Shown: positions 1 through 8,621, counted from the stretch's first letter. The stretch is 24,774 nucleotides of DNA from Phycisphaerales bacterium UBA2402 (GCA_002343715.1 DDSA01000087.1:482-25255), one strand, 5' to 3'. Notes: generated from the letters alone by a model not told the origin. Made by a program: numbers and translations.

Positions 1-8
1 AAAGCACG

Positions 9-710
9 ATGAAGATCGAGGCCATCCGTGTCGTTCAGTTCACCGATCTCACCCCGGGCGGTCCGGGGGGAGGCCCCGGCGGCAGCGGCCAGAGCACCGC
101 GGGCACTGTTCACTTCGCCATCCAAGAACCAGGTGTCGCCTACCTCGTCGGCTTCACCGCGGTGCGGGCGGGCGACAAGTGGGTCTTCTCCGGCAGCGAA
201 GCCGCGGCCTCGACCCGCACGCGCGCCACCGATTACGACGGCGGCGTGGAATCCGTGGCTCCGTCGCTCGCGGCCTCCGATCCGGGGTCCGGCGGTGTCA
301 CGGACATAGAGAAAGCGCTCGTCACCGCGTATCTCGCGGTCGAGTTGCAAAAGCGTGTCATGGAAAAAGCCGGGATGTCGTTCGACATCAACGCCGCGAA
401 GCAGCAGGCCGCCACGATGGGCATGGATCCTTCACAGTTCGATGAGGCCCTGGCCCAGGGCAAAGCGCTCTCCCGCGCCAAGAGCATCATGCCCGAAAGC
501 GGGATGCTCGTGATGCTGTTCACCACGATGAAGACCCTCGGGGCCGGCAAAGTAACCGACGAACAGATCATTCAGTTCATGTCCAACATCATTTCACAGC
601 CCGAGAAGCCGATCCGCGACATACTGACCGCGGCGGGCGCCTACAGCGGCGGGATCGGCGGCCAGGGCGTGACGCCCCGGGGCGGCGGGAACAAGCCCGG
701 CGGCGGCTGA
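9..710 (+). CDS. Hypothetical protein, possibly 5'-truncated by the window edge
   Basis: I do not recognise the family. The frame is open from the window start with no stop before the ATG at 9, and only 8 bases precede that ATG, so the real start may lie outside the window. The visible 233 residues hold a Gly/Pro/Ser-rich segment (about 16-30), a short beta-like stretch containing VGFTAVRAGDKWVFSG (about 47-62), then a helical segment from about residue 98 to 205 with many Met and Gln residues, and a Gly-rich end (GGIGGQGVTPRGGGNKPGGG). No membrane segment is visible. The C-terminal half looks like a small soluble helical domain, and the low-complexity ends suggest flexible tails. It lies 14 nt before fabG on the same strand, but fabG may have its own promoter. 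Coding is supported by high-GC third positions across the frame and the absence of a better overlapping frame. Confidence 0.7.
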   Translation: MKIEAIRVVQFTDLTPGGPGGGPGGSGQSTAGTVHFAIQEPGVAYLVGFTAVRAGDKWVFSGSEAAASTRTRATDYDGGVESVAPSLAASDPGSGGVTDIEKALVTAYLAVELQKRVMEKAGMSFDINAAKQQAATMGMDPSQFDEALAQGKALSRAKSIMPESGMLVMLFTTMKTLGAGKVTDEQIIQFMSNIISQPEKPIRDILTAAGAYSGGIGGQGVTPRGGGNKPGGG

Positions 711-712
711 CC

Positions 713-718
713 TAAACT
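713..718 (+). promoter_or_regulatory. Candidate -10 element (TAAACT) for a leaderless fabG transcript
   Basis: TAAACT lies 6 nt before the fabG ATG at 725. No Shine-Dalgarno sequence is present in the 14 nt between the upstream stop and this ATG. No convincing -35 is seen. The placement matches four other genes here (serine hydrolase, pyrD, the amidohydrolase and the aldehyde dehydrogenase). This is inference from pattern only. Confidence 0.4.
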
Positions 719-724
719 CCGCGC

Positions 725-1471
725 ATGTCCACCGAACCTACCCGCATCGCCCTCATCACCGGAGCCTCCCGGGGCATCGGAAAGGCGATCGCCCTGCGCC
801 TGGCCCGCGATGGTCGCCATGTCGTCCTCGTCAGCCGGACCGAAGGCCCCCTCAACGACGTCCGCCACTCGATCGAACAGGCCGGGGGCAAGGCGAGCGT
901 CCTGGCCGCGGATATCGCGGATGCGAAAGCCTGGGGCGCTGCGGTCGAATCAGCGGCGGAGCAGCACGGCAGGCTCGACATCCTCGTCAACAACGCCGGG
1001 ATCACAAAGGACAATCTGTCCCTGCGGATGACGGATGAAGACTGGAACGCGGTGATCTCCACCAACCTTACCAGCGCCTTCGTCGCCATCCGTGCCGCCG
1101 CGCGCTCCATGATGCGCAACCGCTTCGGCCGCATCGTGAATATTTCCTCGACCTCGGGCATCGTCGGCAACTCGGGGCAGGCCAACTACGCCGCGGCCAA
1201 GTCCGGCCTGCTCGGTCTGACCAAAACCATCGCCCGCGAACTCGGCGGCAAGGGCATCACCGCGAACGTCATCGCCCCGGGATTCATCGAGACGGACATG
1301 ACCCACAACCTGCCTCAGCAGGTGAAGGACCACGTTCTGGGTCTGATGGCACTCAAGCGCCTGGGCACGCCGGAGGACATCGCAGCGGCCGTTGCCTATG
1401 TCACCAGCGATGAGGCGGGCTTCCTGACGGGCCAGACGATCTGTGTCGATGGCGGCATGACCATGTGTTGA
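725..1471 (+). CDS. fabG: 3-oxoacyl-[acyl-carrier-protein] reductase, FabG-type SDR
   Basis: This is a classical short-chain dehydrogenase/reductase of 248 residues, the usual FabG length. It probably reduces 3-oxoacyl-ACP to 3-hydroxyacyl-ACP with NADPH in cytoplasmic type II fatty acid synthesis. Visible motifs are the Rossmann glycine motif TGASRGIG (12-19), the structural NNAG (89-92), Asn114, catalytic Ser142 in NISSTSG, and Tyr155/Lys159 in YAAAK. The PGFIETDM segment (185-192) and the C-terminal GQTICVDGGM are typical of FabG. The start has no Shine-Dalgarno sequence but has TAAACT 6 nt upstream. No acpP, fabD or fabF is adjacent, so the fatty-acid role rests on sequence resemblance. 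Another SDR acting on a different 3-oxoacyl or hydroxyl substrate (for example a PhaB-like reductase) cannot be excluded. Confidence 0.9.
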   Translation: MSTEPTRIALITGASRGIGKAIALRLARDGRHVVLVSRTEGPLNDVRHSIEQAGGKASVLAADIADAKAWGAAVESAAEQHGRLDILVNNAGITKDNLSLRMTDEDWNAVISTNLTSAFVAIRAAARSMMRNRFGRIVNISSTSGIVGNSGQANYAAAKSGLLGLTKTIARELGGKGITANVIAPGFIETDMTHNLPQQVKDHVLGLMALKRLGTPEDIAAAVAYVTSDEAGFLTGQTICVDGGMTMC

Positions 1472-1574
1472 ATCCGGCGCAGGCCCCTCGCCGTGGTGGC
1501 CGGCACGAGTGACCGCTCGATAGAGCGTCTGGTGCGCTCGCGGAATTGCCGATCTAGGAAACAACGCCCCGCCG

Positions 1575-1599
1575 TTCGCGTATCTTTCGGTATCGCGAA
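1575..1599. repeat. Short inverted repeat upstream of the metalloprotease
   Basis: TTCGCG (1575-1580) and CGCGAA (1594-1599) form a perfect 6-bp inverted repeat around 13 nt, 42 nt before the metalloprotease ATG. It could be a binding site or a leader hairpin. No known operator was recognised. Confidence 0.25.
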
Positions 1600-1640
1600 T
1601 TCCTGCTGCGCGGTTCTCTCAACGAAAAGGAGCGTGCTCG

Positions 1641-3806
1641 ATGATGGTGCCTCTTGCGATGGTCATTGCGTTCGGTGCGTCGCTCGCGTCGGGCCAGATC
1701 TTCTCCCTAACCTTGAGTGTGCCCGCGAAACCAGGCGCGACCCCGGGGCCGCGGCCTGTTTCAGGCACGACGTACGCAATCAACCTCCAGGCCCTCACCG
1801 ATGATCTCCGAGATGCCCCCTCCGAACGACCTGATGGAAGGTTGTCCGAGTACGGTCGTCCGCTCTGGTTGCCCGGTCCTGACGGGGCGTTGACGGCGTG
1901 CTTTGTCGCGGAGTCTCCGGTCATGGAGCCGGAACTGGCCGCGAAGTACCCGGGCATCAAGTCCTATATCGTGCAATCGGCGGACCTTGCATCCGCGGGT
2001 CGTATTGAACTCTCACAGCGCGGCCTGACGGGCATGATCCGCTCTCCGGAGGGGACGTGGATGATCGATCCCTGGCAGTCCGCCGATCCCGGGCATGCCG
2101 TGGCGTACTTCATGCGCGACCTTCCGGGCGGGGGCGACTGGGAGTGCGGCACGCGCGTGGATGATCCTCACAACGGCCCCCTTCCCGAGAACCAATCGTG
2201 GTACGTGCCGCGCGTCAATCAGACGCTCCGCACCTACCGGACCGCCGTGGCCTGCACCGGCGAGTACGGGCTGCACCACTGCACGCTCGCGGGCAACCCG
2301 CCCAACACCGCCGACCCGCTCGCCGCGATTGTGACCGTGGTCGCCCGCACGAACGTTGTCTACGAGGCCGATATGGCGATCCGTTTCGTGCTGATCTCCA
2401 GCAACGATCGGTTGATCTACACCAACCCGGCCACCGACCCGTATTCCTCACCGTGCGACGGCGGCGGCGGCACCGATTGTTCATCGAGTTACCTGGCCCA
2501 GAACGCCTCGAACCTCTCCTCGGTCATCGGCAACTCCAACTTCGACATCGGCCACCTCATGACCCGCGTCTTCGGCGGCGTGGCGAACCTGCGCTGCATC
2601 TGCACCAGCAGCAAGGCCCGGGGCATCTCCGGCATTCCGCGCGGCGGTGATGTGGACCCTCTCTCGGCCCTGGTGGTCATCCACGAGATCGGCCACCAGT
2701 TCGGCGCCAACCACACCTTCAGCGGCACCCGGGGCCGCTGCCAGGGCAACGTCAATCTCAATACCGCGTGGGAGGCGGGCAGCGGGTCCTCGCCCATGGC
2801 CTACGCGGGAGGCTGCCCGGTTGGCGATGCCCCGCCCAGCGACAACATTGTTCAGTTCGCCGATCCGTACTTTCATCACGGAAGCTACCTTGAGATGCGG
2901 GCCTTCATCGCGGGCACGGGCGGAAACTGTCCGACCTCGACCGCAACCGCCAACGCGATCCCCGAAATCACCTTCATCACGCCCGACACCGCCATCCCGC
3001 CGGGCACGCCCTTCACGCTGACCGCCTCCGCCAGCGACGGGAACGGCGACCCGCTCACGTTTTCGTGGGAACAGTTCGATTCCGGCGCTGCCCGGCCGCT
3101 CAGCGGCGATGGTGCCGAGGACAACGGCATCGGCTCTCTCTTCCGTGTCTTTCCTCCCGTGGCCGCATCGTCCCGCACGTTCCCGCGGATGGCGGATGTT
3201 CTCTCCGGCGTGCCGACGCCGGGGGAGCGATTGCCGACCGTCACCGATGTGGAAAGACGTTTTCGCGTCTACGTCCGCGACAACGCGCCCGGGGCCGGCG
3301 GGATGGCCGTGTCGGACTTTGTCGACCTCTTCATACCGCCCGAAGCGACGCCATTCACCGTGACTTCGCCGGGGGCGGGATCGGTGCTGCATCCCGGCCC
3401 CGCCGAGATTGCATGGAGCGTCGGGGGGACACATCTGCCTCCGATCTCGTGTACACAGGTCGTGATCGGGTTGTCGCTCGATGATGGTCAGACGTTCCCG
3501 TTCGCGCTTGGTACATTCGCCAACTCGGGCACTGCGTCCGTCGTTCTTCCCGAAGCCGTGACGAGCGTCGCCCGGATCCGGGTGGACCCGGTCGGCGGGA
3601 TTTTCTTCTCGATCTCCTCGCCCTTCTCGCTTCAGCCGCGGTGCCTGGCCGATTTCAATCAGGACGGCGGAGTGGACGGCACCGACGTCGAGGCGTTCTT
3701 CGCCGTCTGGACCGAGGGGCTTGACGGGGCGGACCTCAACGAGGATGGCGGCGTGGACGGAGCGGATGTCGAGTTTTTCTTCACACGCTGGGAAGCCGGC
3801 TGCTGA
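1641..3806 (+). CDS. Secreted reprolysin-like zinc metalloprotease with C-terminal dockerin-like module
   Basis: This 721-residue protein is probably an exported metzincin peptidase. The start is set by AAAAGGAG about 9 nt before ATG 1641; a second ATG follows directly at 1644. The N-terminus (MMVPLAMVIAFGASLASGQ) reads as a signal peptide with likely cleavage near residue 18, although it lacks the usual early Lys/Arg. A propeptide-like region (about 19-230) precedes the catalytic domain. The zinc motif HEIGHQFGANH (348-358) supplies three His ligands and the catalytic Glu349. It is followed by a Met-turn-like SSPMAYAGGC. Two beta-sandwich-like segments follow, roughly 440-560 (including SASDGNGDPLTFSWEQF, PKD/cadherin-like) and 570-660. 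Residues 671-721 hold two EF-hand-like dockerin repeats starting DFNQDGGVDGTDVEAFF and DLNEDGGVDGADVEFFF. The substrate is unknown. Its many cysteines fit an extracytoplasmic protein. It stands alone, convergent with nrdJ. Confidence 0.88.
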   Translation: MMVPLAMVIAFGASLASGQIFSLTLSVPAKPGATPGPRPVSGTTYAINLQALTDDLRDAPSERPDGRLSEYGRPLWLPGPDGALTACFVAESPVMEPELAAKYPGIKSYIVQSADLASAGRIELSQRGLTGMIRSPEGTWMIDPWQSADPGHAVAYFMRDLPGGGDWECGTRVDDPHNGPLPENQSWYVPRVNQTLRTYRTAVACTGEYGLHHCTLAGNPPNTADPLAAIVTVVARTNVVYEADMAIRFVLISSNDRLIYTNPATDPYSSPCDGGGGTDCSSSYLAQNASNLSSVIGNSNFDIGHLMTRVFGGVANLRCICTSSKARGISGIPRGGDVDPLSALVVIHEIGHQFGANHTFSGTRGRCQGNVNLNTAWEAGSGSSPMAYAGGCPVGDAPPSDNIVQFADPYFHHGSYLEMRAFIAGTGGNCPTSTATANAIPEITFITPDTAIPPGTPFTLTASASDGNGDPLTFSWEQFDSGAARPLSGDGAEDNGIGSLFRVFPPVAASSRTFPRMADVLSGVPTPGERLPTVTDVERRFRVYVRDNAPGAGGMAVSDFVDLFIPPEATPFTVTSPGAGSVLHPGPAEIAWSVGGTHLPPISCTQVVIGLSLDDGQTFPFALGTFANSGTASVVLPEAVTSVARIRVDPVGGIFFSISSPFSLQPRCLADFNQDGGVDGTDVEAFFAVWTEGLDGADLNEDGGVDGADVEFFFTRWEAGC

Positions 3807-3819
3807 ACAGATCAAAAAG

Positions 3820-3849
3820 AAGCCCCCGGGCGGTGGAACCCGGGGGCTT
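3820..3849 (-). terminator. Strong hairpin with T-rich tail on the minus strand
   Basis: A perfect 11-bp stem (AAGCCCCCGGG at 3820-3830, CCCGGGGGCTT at 3839-3849) encloses an 8-nt loop. Read on the minus strand the stem is followed by CTTTTTG, giving a Rho-independent terminator. It begins 13 nt after the metalloprotease stop, but in that direction it is followed by GGGGAGG, so for the plus-strand gene it would act only as a 3' stabilising hairpin. On the minus strand the nearest upstream gene is nrdJ, about 500 nt away. Confidence 0.6.
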
Positions 3850-4347
3850 GGGGAGGTGCAGGGTCAAGGGCCACAAATGGCCGGCGGGGGTGGACCGCCA
3901 TGACTTGAACCCTGCGGGTGGTGGGTTGGGGATGATGAAGAGAGTTGGTCTGCCTGCGGTTCGCACGCCGCCCGGGTTCGTGCTTCGATCAGAAACCTCC
4001 GTGGCTGGAGAGAGCGGCGTGGCCGCGTCCGCTCTCCGTTTGTCTGCCCGTCGCCGTCGCATGCCCGCGGGGTGCGGACGGCACCGGTCGCCGATTGGTT
4101 CCGAACTCTGCCGAGCAACGGGTGGTGTCAATCCTCGATCAACCGCCCCGCCGGGCTTCCTACTTCCCGGCGGCCTTGTCCGCCGAGCGTCCGCGCCTTT
4201 CCCGCGGCATGACCAACCCTCTTCACCGGCCCCGACCGGCATGGTTCACGTTGTTGTCTTCCCCACGCGCGTCTCCTGAATCGATGCCCCTCGCACCACC
4301 GCCGACTGAACGTCGATCTCTTCTCCGGGCGACCGAGACCCTCGCAC
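3850..4347. other. About 500-bp stretch without a recognisable gene
   Basis: This lies between two convergent genes. Open frames exist on both strands (for example 3833-4279 plus and 3781-4242 minus), but they overlap each other, have no recognisable domain or ribosome binding site, and look like by-products of high GC. I looked for the conserved cores of RNase P RNA, tmRNA, SRP RNA and TPP/cobalamin riboswitches on both strands and saw none. One perfect hairpin is present: CCGCCGGG (4148-4155) with CCCGGCGG (4166-4173). Because the only nearby terminator points leftward at 3820-3849, this could be a long 3' UTR of nrdJ or could hold a minus-strand small RNA. Confidence 0.5.
4148..4173. repeat. 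Perfect 8-bp hairpin in the nrdJ downstream region
   Basis: CCGCCGGG (4148-4155) pairs with CCCGGCGG (4166-4173) around a 10-nt loop. Neither side has a T-tract, so it is not an intrinsic terminator. Its role is unknown. Confidence 0.35.
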
Positions 4348-7300
4348 TCAACTGCACCCCATGCTGTTCCCGCAGTTCAGGCACTTGTAGCAGATGCCGC
4401 TGCGGACGGTGATGGTGCCGCAGACATCACACGCCGGCGCATCGGATTGCATCTCCGCGACGACGATGTTGATCGTGCTGCCCGCGGGCCGCTTGGACTC
4501 AACCTGGACCGAGGCGGGGGCCATCTTCGGCAATACCGCTGGGGCGATGCTTGGTGCCGTGACGGTCGCGGGGGTGATCCGATCCACGCCCTGCCACGGA
4601 GCGACCGGTGCATCCCGCTCGGCACCGCGTCGGTTCGGCGCGTGCTGCTCTCGATACCCCTCGACGAACTGCATGCCCATCCAGCGGAAGATGTAGTCCA
4701 CCAGGCTTTTCGCGATCGGGATATCCGGGTTCTCGGTGATCCCTGCCGGCTCGAACCGCTGGTGGCTGAACTTGGCGACCAGACTGCTGATCGGCACGCC
4801 GTATTGCAGCGAGACGCTGGTGGCCGTCCCCAGCGAGTCCATCAACCCACCGATCGTCGATCCTTCCTTGCTCATCGTGATGAAGAGTTCGCCGGGTTGC
4901 CCATCGTCGTACAGGCCGACGGTGAGATAGCCCTCGTGCCCCGCGACGTTGAACTTGTGCGTGACGGAACGGCGCGTATCGGCCAGTCGGCGGCGGTTCG
5001 CTTTCGGCGGCGCGATGTGTGCATGCTCATCAATACCGCTGGTCGTCTCCGCAGCCGACGCGAGGGCAGAAGTGGCCAACGAAGGGGACTGCGTCGCCTG
5101 GGCCGCCGGAACCCCCGGCGTAGGGTCCGCCGCGGCCTCCTGCCCGGCCTCCTTCCTGGCCTCATCGCTCGTCGCCGAGAGGGGTTGGCTGAGTTTGCAA
5201 CCGTCACGGTACAGCGCGTTGGCCTTGAGGCCCAGTTCCCAACTCAGGCGGTAGCAGTCCTTGATCGCCTGCACCGAGGCCTCGTTGGGAAGATTGATGG
5301 TCTTGGAGATTGCACCGCTGATGAAAGGCTGAGCCGCGGCCATCATGCGGATGTGACCCTCGGGCGCGATATAGCGTTTGCCCAGCCGTCCGCACTTGTT
5401 CGCGCAATCGAAGATGGGCAGGTGCTCGGGCCTCAGGTGCGGCGCCCCCTCGATGGTGGACGTGCCGCAGATGGTGATGTTGAGCGCCGCCAGGTCCGCC
5501 TCGCTGATACCCAGACGGCGGAGAAGGTTGAAGGATCCATCGGCCTGGGCCGCGACCGGGTCGATGCCGCATGCCTTCAGGCTGTCGGCGCTGACGGCCC
5601 ATCCCGAGAAGGCGAACGAGAGATCAAACTGGCCGGGAAGCCCCTCCGCGATCCGAGCGAGTTCGGTATCGGCGACACCCTTGCCCCGCAGCCACTGCCG
5701 CAGCGACTGGCCGACCGCGGCCCCGGGCGCCGATGCGGGAACAGGGACATCGAGCGAGAGAACGCCCAGGATGTACGCCATGATGTCGGCGATCTGCGAT
5801 TCGCCGTAGCCCAAGGCCCGCAGCGCCGGGCGCACGGACTCGTTGGCGATCTTGAAATAGCCCCCGCCCGCGAGTTTCTTGAACTTGACGAGCGCGAAGT
5901 CCGGTTCCACGCCCGTGGTGTCGCAGTCCATCAGCAGGCCGATGGTGCCGGTCGGGGCGATCACGGTGGTCTGGGCGTTGCGGTAGCCGTGCTTTTCACC
6001 CAGCGACAGCGCCTCGTCCCACGCTCGAACAGCGCGGCCGAGCAGGGCGTTGGCGTTGGCGATGCGGACGCGACCGCTCTTCATGACACCGTGGTCGATC
6101 GGCACGGGGCGGATGCGAAGGGCCTCGTACTCCGCCGCGTCTCGCGCGACGCCGTGCGCGGCGCGCCGGTGGTTGCGGATGACGCGGAGCATGTTCTCCT
6201 GGTCCGCGGCGTACCCGGGGAACGCGCCGAGTTGCTGGGCCATGAGTGCGGACATGCGGTATGAACGCCCGGTGAGGATGCTCGTCAGGCAGGCGCACAC
6301 CGCACGCGCCTCGTCGCTGTCGTAGGCGATTCCGGACTGCATGAGCATCGCGCCCAGGTTCGCGTAGCCCAGCCCCAACGTGCGGTACTTGTAACTCAGT
6401 TCCGCGATCTCGCGGCTCGGGAAGGCCGCCATCAGAACGCTGATCTCCAGCACGATGGTCCACAGGTCGATGCCGTGCTCGTACGCCGCCACATCGAAGA
6501 CGCGGGCCTCGGGGTCGTAGAACTTCAGCACGTTCAGCGATGCGAGGTTGCAGGCGGTGTTGTCCAGGAACATGTACTCGGAGCACGGGTTGCTCGCGTT
6601 GATCCTTCCGCCCGCGGGGCATGTGTGCCAGGCGTTGATCGTGGTGTCATACTGAACACCGGGGTCGGCGCACCGCCACGCCGCGTACCCGATGGACTCC
6701 CAGAGATCGCCCGCTCGGAAAGTCGGTCCGCTCTTGCCGCCGATCCGCCTGCGCGTAACCCACTGGCCGCCCTCATCGAGCGCATCGAAGAAGGCGTCGG
6801 GGATGCGGACGGAGTTGTTCGAGTTCTGACCGCTGACGGTCTGGTACGCCTCGCCGTTGAAGTCGTAATCGAGTTTGAGGTCGAGTTCACGGCATTGGGC
6901 TTCGAGGGCGGGGTCGTGCTTCTTGAGGAGTTTCAGTCCTTCAACCATCGCCTGGACCTTGATCTCCTCCCGCACCTTCCAGTTGATGAAATCCTCGATG
7001 TCGGGGTGGTCCATGTCGAGGCAGACCATCTTGGCGGCGCGGCGTGTCGTGCCGCCGCTCTTGATCGCGCTGGCGGCCCGATCGCCGATGCGCAGCCACG
7101 ACATCAGCCCGCTGGAACGCCCGCCGCCGGAGAGTTTTTCTCCTTCGCCGCGGAGGCTGCTGAAGTTGGTGCCCGTGCCGCTGCCGTACTTGAAGAGACG
7201 CGCCTCGCGGACCCAGAGGTCCATGATGCCGCCCTCGTTCACGAGGTCATCGCTCACGCTCTGGATGAAGCAGGCGTGGGGTTGCGGGTGGGTGTACGCG

Positions 7301-7782
7301 TCCTGGGCCAGTTCGGCCTCGCCGGTGGAGGGATCGACCACCCAGTGCCCCTGGGCCGGGCCGGTGATTCCGTACGCGAAGTTCAACCCCGTGTTGAACC
7401 ACTGCGGGCTGTTGGGGGCGCACATCTGGTGCACCATCATGTACGCCAGTTCATCGTAAAAAGCCTGCGCGTCCTCCGGTGTGTCAAAGTACTTGTGCGT
7501 CTCGCCCCAATGACGCCAGCACCCCGCGAGGCGGTGGATCACCTGGCGTGCTGATTTCTCGGGGCCTGTGGTCCCATCGGCCTGGGGCACCCCCGCCTTG
7601 CGAAAGTACTTGCTCACCATGATGTCGGTGGCCAGCTGCGACCACGACTCGGGCACCTCGGCATCGTTCATCTCGAAGACCACCGACCCGTCCGGGTTGG
7701 TGATGCGCGATGAACGCTTGACCCACGCCACCGTGGCGTAGGGGTCGGATCCGGCCTGAGTGAACTTCCGAGTGATTTTCAT
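4348..7782 (-). CDS. nrdJ: Vitamin B12-dependent (class II) ribonucleoside-diphosphate reductase NrdJ
   Basis: This 1144-residue protein makes deoxyribonucleotides using adenosylcobalamin as radical generator, so it needs no oxygen. Numbered from the ATG at 7782, the active site has NPCSE (398-402: Asn398, thiyl-radical Cys400, Glu402) and the redox cysteines Cys171 (PHACFIQSV) and Cys411 (TACNLASLN). GSGTGTNFSSLRGEGE, NSNNSVRIP and APTGTIGLLMDCDTTGVEPD are characteristic of the class. After an Ala/Pro-rich linker comes a TSCPD-type domain (GELFITMSKEGSTIGGLMDS) and a Cys-rich C-terminus (CDVCG, CYKCLNCG, GCS), probably the redox relay or a zinc ribbon. The frame continues up to a TTG at 7851, but family members start close to MKITRKFT, so 7782 is preferred. 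AGGA lies 10 nt upstream of it. It sits 78 nt after dcd and was probably cotranscribed with it. Confidence 0.95.
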   Translation of the reverse strand: MKITRKFTQAGSDPYATVAWVKRSSRITNPDGSVVFEMNDAEVPESWSQLATDIMVSKYFRKAGVPQADGTTGPEKSARQVIHRLAGCWRHWGETHKYFDTPEDAQAFYDELAYMMVHQMCAPNSPQWFNTGLNFAYGITGPAQGHWVVDPSTGEAELAQDAYTHPQPHACFIQSVSDDLVNEGGIMDLWVREARLFKYGSGTGTNFSSLRGEGEKLSGGGRSSGLMSWLRIGDRAASAIKSGGTTRRAAKMVCLDMDHPDIEDFINWKVREEIKVQAMVEGLKLLKKHDPALEAQCRELDLKLDYDFNGEAYQTVSGQNSNNSVRIPDAFFDALDEGGQWVTRRRIGGKSGPTFRAGDLWESIGYAAWRCADPGVQYDTTINAWHTCPAGGRINASNPCSEYMFLDNTACNLASLNVLKFYDPEARVFDVAAYEHGIDLWTIVLEISVLMAAFPSREIAELSYKYRTLGLGYANLGAMLMQSGIAYDSDEARAVCACLTSILTGRSYRMSALMAQQLGAFPGYAADQENMLRVIRNHRRAAHGVARDAAEYEALRIRPVPIDHGVMKSGRVRIANANALLGRAVRAWDEALSLGEKHGYRNAQTTVIAPTGTIGLLMDCDTTGVEPDFALVKFKKLAGGGYFKIANESVRPALRALGYGESQIADIMAYILGVLSLDVPVPASAPGAAVGQSLRQWLRGKGVADTELARIAEGLPGQFDLSFAFSGWAVSADSLKACGIDPVAAQADGSFNLLRRLGISEADLAALNITICGTSTIEGAPHLRPEHLPIFDCANKCGRLGKRYIAPEGHIRMMAAAQPFISGAISKTINLPNEASVQAIKDCYRLSWELGLKANALYRDGCKLSQPLSATSDEARKEAGQEAAADPTPGVPAAQATQSPSLATSALASAAETTSGIDEHAHIAPPKANRRRLADTRRSVTHKFNVAGHEGYLTVGLYDDGQPGELFITMSKEGSTIGGLMDSLGTATSVSLQYGVPISSLVAKFSHQRFEPAGITENPDIPIAKSLVDYIFRWMGMQFVEGYREQHAPNRRGAERDAPVAPWQGVDRITPATVTAPSIAPAVLPKMAPASVQVESKRPAGSTINIVVAEMQSDAPACDVCGTITVRSGICYKCLNCGNSMGCS

Positions 7783-7860
7783 GCGCCCATCGTCCTGAAA
7801 TACGGTGTGAACAAAACTCTCTGGCCGCGGCCTCGCCGCGCCCGTTGCCAATCCGACCGC

Positions 7861-8439
7861 TCAATCCACCTTGGGCAATGTCAGCCCGCCCTGATCCTGG
7901 TACTTGCCGCCCTTGTCGGCGTAACTCTTCCCGCACACTTCATCCGCCTTCAGGAAGATCAACTGCGCGACACCCTCGTTCGCGTAGACCCGGGCGGGGA
8001 GTGGGGTGGTGTTGCTGATCTCCAACGTGACTTTGCCGCGCCATTCCGGCTCCAGCGGCGTGACATTCACGATCAACCCGCAGCGGGCGTAGGTGCTCTT
8101 GCCCACGCAGATGGCCAGGACGTCCCGCGGGATCTCGAGAAACTCGACGGTCTCGCACAGCGCGAAGGAGTTGGGGGGGATGATCACGTACTGCCTGTCC
8201 GCGGGGCGGGCGGCCACATCCACTTCGACCATCATGTCGTCGCTGAAGTTCTTGGGATCGACCACCGCCACATCGCCGCTGCGCGTGGCGGAGGAAAAAA
8301 CCTTGAAGCGCGTGCCGACCCGGACGTCGTACCCGTAACTCGATACACCGAAAGAGATCCGGCCCGGTCGCTTCTGGGCTTCCTCGAACGGCTCGATCTT
8401 CACGAGGCGCTTGATCTGATTGTCACTGAGAACGCCCAC
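7861..8439 (-). CDS. dcd: dCTP deaminase
   Basis: It deaminates dCTP to dUTP, feeding the dUMP/dTMP pathway, as a cytoplasmic homotrimer of the dUTPase fold. Residues numbered from GTG 8439 (192 aa, a normal length) include the active-site block [10 protein letters not shown] with Ser115 and Arg119, and catalytic Glu140 in GKVTLEISN; these correspond to E. coli Ser111, Arg115 and Glu138. The C-terminus ([19 protein letters not shown]) is the nucleotide-closing segment. Two GTG codons compete, at 8445 and 8439. AAGGG (minus strand, 8449-8453) lies 3 nt from the first and 9 nt from the second. The second also gives the family-like start MGVLSD, so 8439 is chosen. It is the first gene of the dcd-nrdJ pair. 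I see no features of the bifunctional dCTP deaminase/dUTPase, but cannot rule that form out. Confidence 0.93.
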   Translation of the reverse strand: MGVLSDNQIKRLVKIEPFEEAQKRPGRISFGVSSYGYDVRVGTRFKVFSSATRSGDVAVVDPKNFSDDMMVEVDVAARPADRQYVIIPPNSFALCETVEFLEIPRDVLAICVGKSTYARCGLIVNVTPLEPEWRGKVTLEISNTTPLPARVYANEGVAQLIFLKADEVCGKSYADKGGKYQDQGGLTLPKVD

Positions 8440-8562
8440 GTACACCCACCCTTGCTGACTGACTCACGATCCACACTCACACCCGACGCACCCAACCTGA
8501 ATCGCCGCGGATTACTGGCAGCAATCGAACGTCAAACAACATCCAAACATAGTCCCTTGGTG

Positions 8563-8580
8563 GTTGTTTCCAGAAACAAC
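8563..8580. repeat. Perfect 7-bp inverted repeat in the dcd upstream region
   Basis: GTTGTTT (8563-8569) and AAACAAC (8574-8580) flank the 4-nt loop CCAG. It lies upstream of the candidate dcd promoter. It could be an operator or a leader hairpin, depending on where transcription starts. Confidence 0.35.
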
Positions 8581-8605
8581 TTAGTCACTCGGTATGGATA
8601 GGATA

Positions 8606-8621
8606 CCACAATCTATGGTAG
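8606..8621. promoter_or_regulatory. Candidate NrdR box upstream of dcd-nrdJ
   Basis: CCACAATCTATGGTAG matches 11 of 16 positions of the NrdR consensus ACACWATATATWGTGT, including the core CACAAT and TAT-GT. NrdR boxes normally occur in pairs about three helical turns apart; a weaker match (8 of 16) starts at 8639, 33 nt away. NrdR is known to repress ribonucleotide reductase genes in many bacteria, and the operon downstream on the minus strand contains nrdJ. The match is by eye and not unique. Confidence 0.35.

Noticed and set aside
2481..3815. 444-codon minus-strand open frame opposite the metalloprotease
   Set aside because: The plus-strand frame has the zinc motif, signal peptide and dockerin repeats; the antisense frame has none of these.
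3833..4279. Open frames on both strands in the nrdJ downstream gap
   Set aside because: No Shine-Dalgarno sequence, no domain, and mutually overlapping; one covers the terminator hairpin.
4447..6264. 605-codon open frame on the plus strand opposite nrdJ
   Set aside because: It lies entirely antisense to the well-conserved nrdJ, has Arg/Gly/Asp-rich composition and no recognisable domain; a by-product of high GC.
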